Shown here piece by piece: positions 11,193-21,528 of a DNA stretch of 64,000 nt. A program made the translations under genes and the position numbers. Below the pieces are notes generated by a model. That model was not told where the DNA came from and did no database searches. It was given only the letters and a program-made list of their open reading frames with translations. The stretch is from Phymorhynchus buccinoides (Eukaryota > Mollusca > Gastropoda > Neogastropoda > Raphitomidae), in contig CM065699.1 in assembly GCA_017654935.2 (NCBI GenBank), positions 45,959,743 to 46,023,742 on the forward strand. Direction: 5' to 3'. The stretch's first letter is position 1, and the number at the start of each line of letters is the position of its first letter.

Positions 11193-13070
11193 TTCGTCCA
11201 GTTTGCATGGTTACTCACTTTGAAACTGTGTTGTATCTATTCTAAAGGATAATAAACACACATAGCTGTTGTAGACCCTAAAAGGAATCCCAATGTTAAA
11301 ACAGTACTATTCATTTTAGTTTATTCACTACAATTAAGTTTGTGTGATCTGCATGAAAAGCTCGATCTAAATCTTAGCAACTGCCTGAAGACAGTCACAT
11401 ACCATAACACTGTAAATCACGCAGAAAGAGGTGCCTAAAAACAAATGTTAATATTCCTTTGTTTTCACAACATGTGTGATTTTATCATGCATGTATTTTA
11501 TGATGATTAATTATCAATAGGCAATTTTATTATTTTAATTTAGATTAATGTATTTATGACAAATCAACTGGACGAATTTGTATGGTAAAAATCCAAGCAT
11601 CAATGCAATTTCGTCCAATGCAGTTTCTGACTACTCTATCGTTTAAAAAATGGGAACTTTCCTGGTATTGTAGTACTTCCAGGATCGTCCCACCATCTTT
11701 ATAGTTAATAATGCCCCATATGTGCCTGTTCCAGGCTGGAGGACGTTAAACGAGCTTTTATCATGTCTCACTACTGAGGGGCTTACAGGTGCCACAGTGG
11801 ATTGAAAAACCTCTTGATAAAATGTACTGGAGGCCTTTTCTTTTGTTTTCCGATCACACACAACATTATCTCAATAAAAAAGAGAAGAAAATAAACACAT
11901 ATTCAGTTATTCTATTAATTTATTTCAAACTACAAGTCACTGTGCTTTCTTTTTGTCCTTGGACGAAATTGCATGGGGTATGGACGAATTTGTCACAAGA
12001 CATATGACTTTGTTTGCAGCCATTTTCTGGTGAATATTCATAACAAAACCGTAAACAGGTTCGTTAAACCGCTTTCTGATTGATCGATTCTATTAATGGA
12101 TTGAAATTATAACTCAGATGCTGCATCTACAAGCCAGAATAATGATGTCGAAAAATACGATAACTGTCTAAACTGGCCGAATATGTAACAGTCTACCTTA
12201 TTGGATTTCGTTTGATGATGATCCAATGAAGTGATGTCAAAAATAACTTCTTCATGGATAAAGTGACGTCAGACTGGCCTTAGGTAGAAAAAAGAGATAC
12301 GCTCAAGAAGGCATGCCAACACAACTATTTCGGATTTGTTTCAGAATAATTGTTCTTTTTAAGCATTGCATAGCCTAGACATTACCCTCGAACCCATTAT
12401 GAATTGAACCGTTGCGAACTGAATCGTAGACCATGCGATCAGCACAAAGCGACCAAAGACTTTTTATCAAAGCAGTTTTGTGATGCTGTTTTGTTGCTGT
12501 TCAGTGCGGTTTAGTCTAGTCTAGTGTTCTCATTGCCCAATTTCGGGCATCAAACTTTGACCAAATGCTTTAAAATAAAAGCTGCTAGTTTATACCAACT
12601 CTCATTCCGAGTGCCAAAGATGTTCTGTTAAGATGAACACGTAGGGGCTTAGCAAGCAAGCGTCACAGGTAGAATATAATATAAGTCTATTGGAAGAAAT
12701 ATTGGTTAGGCCTAGATCTATAACTCATTAAAATCTAGAAAATTCACTAGATCTAGATGATCCACATAATTCATATTGTCTAGAAGACAGGTTACTATGT
12801 CTGATACTAGATCTAAGGACAACAACCTTTTCTGAACGAAACATTGAACTAGATTCAATACGAAAAACGAAACAAATTCAGTCATCCGTCTGGACCAGAT
12901 GGGCCTATCTAAGTCTTCGACCTACATGACATTTGTATTTGAAGTGATTGAAAATCAACAACCCCTTATTTCACGACCCTCTCCTTCCAGCTCCCACCCC
13001 CCTCTCCCCTTTAAAAACCACAGACACTGATGAGCCTACATCAAAATATTAAGACCAACACATGGACAAT
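11193..13070. other. Non-coding, AT-rich
   Basis: No coding frame with family motifs, no arrays and no tRNA were seen. Part of it may be 5' flanking DNA of the gene at 13345, but no convincing TATA element could be assigned. Confidence 0.6.
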
Positions 13071-13078
13071 CGAACGTG

Positions 13079-13256
13079 CATGATAAAGTAGTCCTAATTA
13101 CCATAGGTGGCAAACTGTATTATGTTGTAGACCTAGTCTAGCGGACCAAGACAAGAACAATACTTGCATGATAAATTAGTCCTAATTACCATAGGTGGCA
13201 AACTGTATTATGTTGTAGACCTAGTCTAGCGGACCAAGACAAGAACAATACTTGCA
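13079..13256 (+). repeat. Tandem duplication, 88-bp unit, two copies
   Basis: CATGATAAAGTAGTCCTAAT begins at 13079 and CATGATAAATTAGTCCTAAT at 13167. The two 88-bp units differ at very few positions. They lie about 90 bases upstream of the ATG at 13345 and would fall in its promoter or 5' UTR. Confidence 0.92.
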
Positions 13257-13344
13257 AATAAAAACCCCATCCATGTAGAACAAAAACAAACCAAACCAAA
13301 CCCCACCCAATCTTATTGCGTGCGCAAGCTATCAACGTTCAGTA

Positions 13345-13701
13345 ATGGCCGCCATTCACCATCCACTGTGGATGACGTGCCTCTACTGGCTGGCAGCCTC
13401 CACCAGCCTGGCATATGGCGCGCCCATGAAAATCGGCGTGCCCGTTAACCCCGAGCCAGACTTTTTCTCGGCGGAGGCGTACGGTCGCGTGCACCCGGAG
13501 AAGTGTCTGCTCTTCAAGTACAACCCCAACATCCGCTTGGCGACGGGCATGGCGATGCTGATGTTCCCCATCCTCTTCTACGCCGTGTACCAGTGCTGCT
13601 GCACCGGGTCGCACGTCTCCGCCTGCTGCCAGAGGTCAGAGTCCGAGTCCGACTCCAACCACTCCCTGGTTGGCTCCGCTAGTAACATTCCAGCGGTGTA
13701 A
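13345..13701 (+). CDS. Small signal-peptide plus single-pass membrane protein, unknown family
   Basis: This 118-residue frame stands out from its surroundings by GC-rich, codon-like composition. The ATG sits in a good context (AGTAATGGCC). Residues 1-25 look like a signal peptide (LYWLAASTSLAYG, then A). A short Pro/charged ectodomain (26-64) has one Cys. Residues 65-83 (LATGMAMLMFPILFYAVYQ) form a membrane helix, followed by clustered cysteines CCC at 84-86 and CC at 94-95 that could be acylated. The tail is acidic/Ser-rich (SESESDSNHSLVGSASNIPAV). I do not recognise the family. It may be a complete single-exon gene or a terminal exon; no upstream exon was identified. The downstream DNA repeats the C-terminal coding segment several times, and AATAAA signals occur at 14718 and 15082. 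Confidence 0.65.
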   Translation: MAAIHHPLWMTCLYWLAASTSLAYGAPMKIGVPVNPEPDFFSAEAYGRVHPEKCLLFKYNPNIRLATGMAMLMFPILFYAVYQCCCTGSHVSACCQRSESESDSNHSLVGSASNIPAV

Positions 13702-14253
13702 GGAGGGAGAGAAGGCAACCAGAAGAAGAAGAACAAAGAGGAAGAAGAAGAAAGGAAAAAGAAGAAAATAACGTGTTTGAGTCTCATCACTCCTTGGTTA
13801 GTACCACTCCAGCAGCGTAAGGTTGGAGAGGATATTACAAGAAGAAGAAGGAAGAAGAACAAAGAGGAAGAAGAAGAAAGAAGAACAAAGAGGAAGTAAG
13901 AAGAAAGAAGAACAAAGAGGAAGAAGAAGAAAGAAGAACAAAGAGGAAGTAAGAAGAAAGAAGAACAAAGAGGAAGAAAAAGAAAGAAGAACAAAGAGGA
14001 AGTAAAAAGAACAAAGAAGAAGAAGAACGAAGAAGAACAAAGAGGAAGAAGAAGAAAGAAGAACAAAGAGGAAAAAGAAGAACAAAGAGGAAGAAGAAGT
14101 AAGAAGAACAAAGAAGAAGAAGAACAAAGAGGAAGAAGTAAGAAGAAGAGGAAGAAGAAGAAGAACAAAGAGGAAGAAGACGAAGAACTACTCCTTGGTT
14201 GGCTCGGCTAGTACAACTGCTGCGGCATAAGGATGGAGAGAATATAACGAGAA

Positions 14254-14298
<45 letters not shown>

Positions 14299-15095
14299 AG
14301 AGAAGAAGAAGAAAGAGAAGAAGAAGAAAGAGAAAGAAGAAGAGGAAGAAGAACAACAACAACAACAACGACAAGGAGTCCGAATCTCATAATTCCTTAG
14401 TTGGCTCGGCTATAGCAGGACTCCCCGTGGCATAATGAGGGTGGATAGAACACAACAACAACAGTGGAATCAAGAGGCAATGACAACATTGTGACTCCTA
14501 CAGTATAAATAATGAAGAGAAGAACACCACGAGGAGTCTCGAGTCTTAGCACTCCTTGTAGTTGGCTCGGCTAGTACGGCTCCCGCGGCGTAGTGATGGA
14601 GATTACATCATAAGAAGAAGGCAACAAGACAAAGAAGGAAAGGAAGAAGGAAGAAAGAAGAAGTATAAAAAAGAAAAGAGGAACTCTGACGGCATAAATG
14701 AAGGTTGGAGAGAACATAATAAAGACAACACTGAACAAGTCTGAGTGTTATCACTCCTTAGTTGGCTCGGCTAGTACGACTCCCGCAGCATAATGATGGA
14801 GGAAACATAGGAAGAAGGAGGACAACAACAACAGCAGCACTAACAAGTCTGAACTACAACAGCACTAACAAGTCTGAACAACAACAACAACAACGAATCC
14901 AAGTCTCAGCATTCCTTGGTTTGCATGGTCAGTGTAACTCTTGGAGATACATCAAAATATAGAATGAACATAACATTAACATCAGTAGCATGTACACCAA
15001 TAACAACATCAGCATCATCCACATCAACAAGAAAAGTCTTGAGTTTCATCACTCCTTGGCTTTGGCGTAAATGATGGAGAGAATAAAACAACAAC
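13702..15095 (+). repeat. Seven diverged copies of the gene's C-terminal tail plus stop, separated by GAA-rich tracts
   Basis: Copies of the segment encoding SNHSLVGSASNIPAV-stop and its following bases occur near 13777, 14189, 14383, 14531, 14736, 14894 and 15033. Each starts around CACTCCTTGGTTGGCTCGGC and the best end in GC(A/G)GCATAA. Translated, several read SLVGSASTTPAA-stop or close variants; the stop is kept in place in the copies near 13777, 14189, 14383 and 14736. Between them are expanded GAA/GAAGAACAAAGAG (13724-14360) and AAC tracts. The poly-Lys/Arg and poly-Ser/Leu frames here are artefacts of GAA repeats. Confidence 0.8.
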
Positions 15096-15364
15096 GTCAT
15101 TGACGATCGCCTGAATTTGAAGAAATCTGAAGGTTTTGTCAGAGACAAGGACCTTTAAAAAGTGTTTGTTTTATTTTTAATGTTAGGCCTTCATCTTGCA
15201 GTTTATATCTCTCTCTCTATGTGTGTGTGTGTGTGCGTGTTGACATGTTGAAGCCTTTTTAACGAATGTGCTGTGTCTATTTGAATTATAATGCACCAAC
15301 AATGTTACTCTCATTCCATATTTCAACGCATTGAGTTTGCTTTTTCTTAAACAAAGACAGAAAT

Positions 15365-15575
15365 AGTGAGGCAAGGAGAGATGATAATAGTGAAGTAAGG
15401 GAAAGTAGCTCTCTAAAATTAACTCCCTTCACCAAAGTTATTTTTAGCACCAATTCGCCTGGATCTGTCTGAATGTTACTGTTGCTTATGCTTTCCTAGG
15501 TGAATTGGTGCCGACAATAACTTTGGTGAAGGGAGTTAAATTTAGAGAGCTACTTTCCCTCACTTCAGTATTTGT
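15365..15575. mobile_element. Palindromic MITE (ATTAACTCCC family), best copy
   Basis: AGTGAAGTAAGGGAAAGTAG ... TTAACTCCCTTCACCAAAGT ... ACCAATTCGCCT is mirrored after a 40-base centre by AGGTGAATTGGTGCCG ... ACTTTGGTGAAGGGAGTTAA ... CTACTTTCCCTCACTTC. It is a near-perfect foldback without coding capacity. Related pieces are at 10495 and 62396. I could not define the target duplication. Confidence 0.82.
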
Positions 15576-17240
15576 TTTTTCTTCTTGCCAGTTTAGATCG
15601 TGGGCCAACTAGTCGGGAAATGACTTCCCGCTCACACTGAAAATAGACGAGAAAATTTGATTTGTTTTCGAGATATTTTTTTATTATTAGATCACACACA
15701 AAGAAAGTTCGCAAACAGTTAGCTGCGTACGTACTGCTTCATTTATTTTATGTTGGCAATCAAACAGCAAAGGGAGGTTAAGCAACAGTAGGAGTTAAGC
15801 CCCTTAACTCAATTTAAACCTAATCAGGGAACTAGAAAACTAAAAAATAGTACTTACTTTCGAAACGTCTGTGATTTAGATCTATTTCAGCATGCCCCAA
15901 AACAGATCAAATCCTCGAAGCTCTCTCTCTGTCGTACATATTCTCTCTCTCTCTCTCCCTCCCCTCTGTCTGTCTATCTCCAGAGATAATCTTTTTTAAT
16001 ATTTAATTTTTGTTCAATACTATTACTGGAATCGCCCCAAAAGAAAAAACACCCTTGAGTAGGCCTACTATTCGGTTATTATTCATACATTATGTGCATA
16101 TTATGTGGATGTGGTTTTGTGTATGCCTATGTGTATATAAGCATGCGCACATGTCTGTAAGTGTGTGTGTGTGTGCACGCATTTACTATATGATATGTGT
16201 ACATATTTTATGATGAATATATCAGATTCTATGTATAAGCTTATTAATGTATATAATATAATTAATGTACTGAAAGTTTTTTTGTTAGTTTTACTTTTCC
16301 ATATATATCACACTATGCCAAATTCCCTTTGTCAAAATCTACTTCAGCATAACAATGTTGTTAATCACTTCATGCAATGGGTGCCTTTACTAAGCATTCC
16401 AATATAAATGTTTAAAACAATTATCACTATTGGTCAATAATACATTAATCTTGAAGCTCAATATAGTCCTTTCTCAGAAAAATCCTCTTCTGAAGAATAG
16501 GATCATTCTGTGTGCACACTTAGATAATTAAACTAAAAACGTAGGTGAACACCTTTATCTAATAATGTTGTTATTAAATTAATTTTGCAATTATTTTTTT
16601 TTTCCGTTTATTTTCTTTATTCTCATTTTAGGGGCGTTGTAAATGGGGAGTTGGGGTGGGGTGGGGTGGGGGCACTGGATCCCCAAAAACATATTGGCAA
16701 AGATATTCTAAAGGGGAAGATAAGCATCCGGTTTCTTTTCCCTATATGAGTAGTGAGGACAGAAACACTGGTTATGTCCCTTTTAAACAGGACACATTTT
16801 ACACGTCAATACTCCGTTCAAATTCCAGTCTGAGTTTTTGGATAGCCTCCACTGTGAAAAGTGTACTGTCCCCACTAACGATAACTCTATCAGCCCGGTT
16901 CGCCGAGCTCTTAAGTAATCCATCTTACCCTTTTAGAATATCTTTGATATTGGGGGCAGGGGGGTATCTTTTGTTACACCCCACCACCCACTCTTATATT
17001 GCTGTGTGATAGGATTCCATTTTTGAAAGCAAGCTGACATGACATGACAGTTTTCTTTTTCTTTTTCTGTGGCCATCAAGACGCTTCTCTGAAAGAGATA
17101 ATCTTTCAATCTCTCTCTCTCTCAGGTCACTAAATCTTTTCCAGATGGACTGTGTTGATTTGTACTCCTTACAGATTGGTATTGGAGCAAAGCTACAAAT
17201 TAAACTAGTGCATATGCCCGCTCGCATAATACAAAAAGTT
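15576..17240. other. Non-coding stretch
   Basis: Short CT runs near 15942, a GT tract near 16157 and a GGGGTGGGG run near 16645-16672. No coding frame with recognisable motifs and no structural RNA identified. Confidence 0.6.
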
Positions 17241-17254
17241 TTTCCCCCATGAAT

Positions 17255-17325
17255 TTTAATAATAATAATAATAATAATAATTTCTAGCGCTTAATCTTCA
17301 ATAAGCCCTAAGCGCTTACAATAAT
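17255..17325 (-). mobile_element. SINE-like 3' end with (AAT)n tail
   Basis: AATAATAAT repeats are followed by TTTCTAGCGCTTAATCTTCA and CCCTAAGCGCTTACAA. Read on the minus strand this is a AGCGCTT-containing end with an (ATT)n tail, as in widespread invertebrate short retroposons. The assignment is from memory of the motif. Confidence 0.5.
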
Positions 17326-17795
17326 AAATAAGTTATTAATAAACTAGTAAACCATCATACCAAGCAATAGAAACGAATGAAGGTCAAAAATTATAAATTA
17401 CTTGTTAGGTTTTAACTGGATTTCTGTCAAAGTTATGAAAGGGGTTTGATATTAGTTTGTGGACAGTTTAAAGGACCAATTAAGCTGCAAATAATCGATT
17501 ATCGATAATCACAACCATCATTTGGATGCCTCATTGTTTGAAGAGTCTTTTGTATCCCTTTGTTCTACAAATGTGACTGATTATCAGGGATGTAATAAAT
17601 GCATGCTGAATTGTCAGACAGAGTGAAAGAACACATGTTGAATGATAGAATGTTCTTTGGTTGTTTAAATACATCTTGAGATGTTCCATTGCTATAGATG
17701 ATGAATGATGATCGATATGTTTAACTTCTGTTTTGAACATTTGTGAATACAGTCTCTTGCCTTCGTTGTGTTGTCCAGTTATTAGTGCTGTATAA

Positions 17796-18760
17796 TGTGT
17801 GTGTGTGTGTGTGCCCGCGCTAGAGTGTGTGTGTGTGTGCTCACGCTAGAGTGTGTGCCCGCGCTAGTGTGTGTGGTGTGCTCACGCTAGAGTGTGTGTG
17901 TGTGTGTGCTCGCGCTAGAGTGTGTGTGTGCTCGCGCTAGTGTGTGTGTGTGTGTGTGTGCCCGCGCTAGAGTGTGTGTGTGGTGTGCTCACGCTAGAGT
18001 GTGTGTGTGTGCTCACGCTAGAGTGTGTGTGTGTGTGCCCGCGCTAGAGTGTGTGTGGTGTGCTCACGCTAGAGTGTGTGTGTGTGTGCTCGCGCTAGAG
18101 TGTGTGTGTGTGTGCTCGCGCTAGAGTGTGTGTGTGTGTGTGCCTGCGCTAGAGTGTGTGTGTGTGCTCACGCTAGAGTGTGTGTGTGTGTGCCCGCGCT
18201 AGAGTGTGTGTGTGTGTGCTCGCGCTAGAGTGTGTGTGTGGTGTGCTCACGCTAGAGTGTGTGCCCGCGCTAGAGTGTGTGTGCTCGCGCTAGAGTGTGC
18301 TCACGCTAGAGAGTGTGTGTGTGTGCCCGCGCTAGAGTGTGTGTGGTGTGCTCACGCTAGAGTGTGTGTGTGTGTGTGTGTGCCCGCGCTAGAGTGTGTG
18401 TGGTGTGCTCACGCTAGAGTGTGTGTGTGTACTCGCGCTAGAGTGTGTGCCCGCGCTAGAGTGTGTGTGTGTGTGTGTGCTCGCGCTAGAGTGTGTGTGT
18501 GTGTGCTCACGCTAGAGTGTGTGTGTGGTGTGCTCACGCTAGAGTGTGTGTGTGTGCTCGCGCTAGAGTGTGTGTGCTCGCGCTAGAGTGTGTGTGTGTG
18601 TGCTCGCGCTAGAGTGTGCTCGCGCTAGAGTGTGTGTGTGTGCTCGCGCTAGAGAGTGTGTGTGTGTGCTTGCGCTAGAGTGTGTGTGTGCTCGCGCTAG
18701 AGAGTGTGTGTGTGTGTGTGTGTGTGCTCATGCTAGAGTGTGTGTGTGAGCTTGTGTGTG
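17796..18760 (+). repeat. GT-tract minisatellite punctuated by CGCTAGAG
   Basis: About 45 blocks of (GT)3-13 are separated by a conserved 13-15-base module of three main types: GCTCGCGCTAGA, GCCCGCGCTAGA and GCTCACGCTAGA. The GT block length varies freely while the module stays almost fixed. Frames across it encode only [12 protein letters not shown] repeats. Confidence 0.93.
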
Positions 18761-19135
18761 TGTTTCATGCTTTAGTTGATGTTTGTATCATATTGCCATA
18801 GACCTGCGACGTAAAACTCATTCCCGTGTGGGATGTTGCAATAATATTGATGATCCTCAACTGTTCTTTTCGCAAGCAGTCTGAACAAACTTCACCCACC
18901 AAACCAACAAAACAACATAAGGAATTAATATTTTTAAATTGTAATTCATAATCGAGCCACAGGTGCACAATCTTTTCCCATTTTTGCACAAAATCTACTA
19001 AATACAATTTTTATATCTGCTATAACTCGTATATCATGTGAGCACAACATAGTTATCAACAATCATGATTACCTGAGGAGAATAAAAAGGTTGCTTGGCA
19101 ACAATTCAATCATAAATAAAGGAGTATGGGCCAGT

Positions 19136-20025
19136 ACGGTAACCCGGCCAGTACACATTAGATCTGCAATACACAAGCTCCGCACAGAAACGTCATTCGC
19201 TTAGATCAGAAATAAGTGGATGGGATTGTGGATGAGTTTCCACTTATATCAGAAATAATCGGATGGGATTGCGGGTGAGTTTCCACTTATATCAGAAATA
19301 ATCGGATGGGATTGTGGATGAGCTTCCACTTATATAAGAAATAAGCGGATGGGATTGTGGATGAGTTTCCACTTATATCAGAAATAAGCGGATGGCATTG
19401 CGGATGAGTTTCCACTTATATCAGAAATAAGTGGATGGGATTGTGGATGAGTTTCCACTTATATCAGAAATAAGTGGATGGGATTGTGGATGAGTTTCCA
19501 CTTATATCAGAAATAAGCGGATGGGATTGTGGATGAGTTTCCACTTATATCAGAAATCGGATGGGATTGTGGATGAGCTTCCACTTATATAAGAAATCGG
19601 ATGGGATTGTGGATGAGTTTCCACTTATATCAGAAATAATCGGATGGGATTGTGGATGAGTTTCCACTTATATCAGAAATAAGCGGATGGGATTGTGGAT
19701 GAGCTTCCACTTATATAAGAAATAAGCGGATGGGATTGTGGATGAGTTTCCACTTATATCAGAAATAATCGGATGGGATTGTGGATGAGTTTCCACTTAT
19801 ATCAGAAATAATCGGATGGGATTGTGGATGAGCTTCCACTTATATAAGAAATAAGCGGATGGGATTGTGGATGAGTTTCCACTTATATCAGAAATAATCG
19901 GATGGGATTGTGGATGAGTTTCCACTTATATCAGAAATAAGCGGATGGGATTGTGGATGAGTTTCCACTTATATAAGCGAATGGGGTTTCCGTACGGAAC
20001 TTGCCGATTGTAGATCTAATGTTCA
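19136..20025 (+). repeat. ~43-51-bp tandem array inside a CCGTACGGAACTTGC-type element
   Basis: About 16 units of CGGATGGGATTGTGGATGAG followed by TTTCCACTTATATCAGAAAT run from about 19210 to 19975. The right edge GGGGTTTCCGTACGGAACTT then GCCGATTGTAGATCTAATGT and the left edge ACATTAGATCTGCAATACAC are inverted relative to each other. A related element with a different expanded core is at 61370-62555. Confidence 0.85.
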
Positions 20026-20029
20026 TAGG

Positions 20030-20825
20030 TGCCCAGGCCCTATGACAGACTGAGCATCAGACTTCTATCATAAATGTAGATTTCTTAAATATGAAGTTAC
20101 ACCACCTGCATAAAATGGAAGAGTTTACTGGGGGAAAATTGCATTAGCTTAGTAGTGTGCACATGATTTCTGTGTTAATTAATTAATGCAAATGGCAAAC
20201 GTTTATCATGGAATATGGCAACTGTTTTATCATGATATAAGCTGCAGGAAATTAATTATAAATGCTAGAAAATGTTAACTTATTTGCTTGTTGACTCAGA
20301 TTGCTTTTAATCTTTCAAGAGTTTATTTCTATGCTTGTAAAATGCATGCATTTCCAAGCAGCTTGTGGTTTGTCATCAAAGGAAAAATGACAAAAACAGC
20401 ACAAAATGTTGAGTTAATCGATAAGAACAGACTCCAAGGTCAAATGGTATAAACATAGGCAAAGAAAGCGAAGACTGGAATTAGTTGGTGCTGAATGCGA
20501 TGCATCAAAATATAACAAATTATTAACAAATTATATTTTTTCATGTTTCATAATATTACAAATTACCTACAGGTACATTCTCATAACTTCATTTTCGTTT
20601 TCTTTATTTTGTTAAACCCACAGCAGTGAGTGAGTACTCGCATTTAAAGTTCACGTTTCCCAACATAATCTTAAGACACCAGCCATTCATTTCTTGTCAA
20701 AGAAAAAACATCTGCAACAACAAAAAATTAGCACGAAAAACTACCATGGGCAGAAGCTTCTACTGGCATAAACTGAGTTCACTTTGCCTTCCATCAGTCC
20801 TCAACAAAGAACAGTGACCAAATGA
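20030..20825. other. Non-coding, AT-rich
   Basis: No supported feature. One short frame at 20626-20817 has no recognisable motif. Confidence 0.6.
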
Positions 20826-21032
20826 CAACTTTTTCGTTGCTACTGGGATTGACGTGTGCTAAGTGCATGGTCACACGGGACTTCAGTTTATCGTCTCATC
20901 CGAAAGACTACATGTTCAGACCGTAAGGCCTAGTGTAAAATGAGAGGAAAAATCCCCTGTACCCAGGTTCGAACTCGGGTTTACTTGACACGAGGCGAAC
21001 GCATTACCTCTGAGCCACTCTACACTACATCA
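20826..21032 (-). mobile_element. tRNA-headed SINE
   Basis: On the minus strand the head has an A-box-like TGGCTCAGAGG and a B-box-like GAGTTCGAACC, followed after a T-run by the body CTTTCGGATGAGACGATAAA and CCCGTGTGACCATGCACTTA. I recall this body from very abundant SINEs of marine gastropods. The head alone resembles a tRNA, but the missing anticodon-stem geometry and the attached body argue against a functional tRNA. Confidence 0.75.
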
Positions 21033-21375
21033 TGATAATGATAATAATAACTACATAATAGTTCCGGACTAAACATTTGATATTTATGACAATAACCGCA
21101 TGTGTGAAAAATAACACAAACAAGGACTGATACTGACTTGAAAGTCATTATTAAATCTATATCAATACTGTGCCCGAGACAGAATATAAAATGATGTGAC
21201 CCAGCACCACGAAAGAGACATTAAGTGTCAAAATGACCATTCTGAGAAAATGGTACAGTTGAAGTACAAAGGAACTAATGCTATTTCCACGACGAAGAAG
21301 ACTGAGTTGCCACGGTGAAAGAGAAAATATAGTGAAAAATATTGACATGCATTTTCGCCATAATCAAAGGATGAA

Positions 21376-21528
21376 TTATGTTTTCTTCTTGGCGAAGAAG
21401 GACATGATGGCGCCAATGCACTCCTTGGACTGCCAGCGCTCCACCAGCAGTTCACACTCCGCCTTGTTCACCCTGTGCAGCAGGTCACGCTCTGCATCGC
21501 GGTTCAGCGTCTTGGAATACTGCAGGCT
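21376..21528 (-). CDS. ECI2: ECI2 exon 9 (C-terminus and stop)
   Basis: Fifty codons plus [43 protein letters not shown] and [10 protein letters not shown]. The acceptor is gtttcag|AGC immediately before the coding array. It matches the C-terminal helix region (NAEE..L..RW.S.EC..A...F) of the family. Confidence 0.95.
   Translation of the reverse strand, partial: SLQYSKTLNRDAERDLLHRVNKAECELLVERWQSKECIGAIMSFFAKKKT

Noticed and set aside
13578..14435. Poly-Ser/Phe/Leu and poly-Lys/Arg frames
   Set aside because: Translations of GAA/AAG microsatellite; only 13345-13701 has coding character.
16656..17009. 117-codon plus-strand frame with SLSFWIASTVKSVLSPLT
   Set aside because: No start context, splice support or recognisable domain; composition like the surrounding non-coding DNA.
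20970..21030. Functional tRNA gene
   Set aside because: A and B boxes are present, but the sequence is attached to a SINE body and I could not fold a full cloverleaf.
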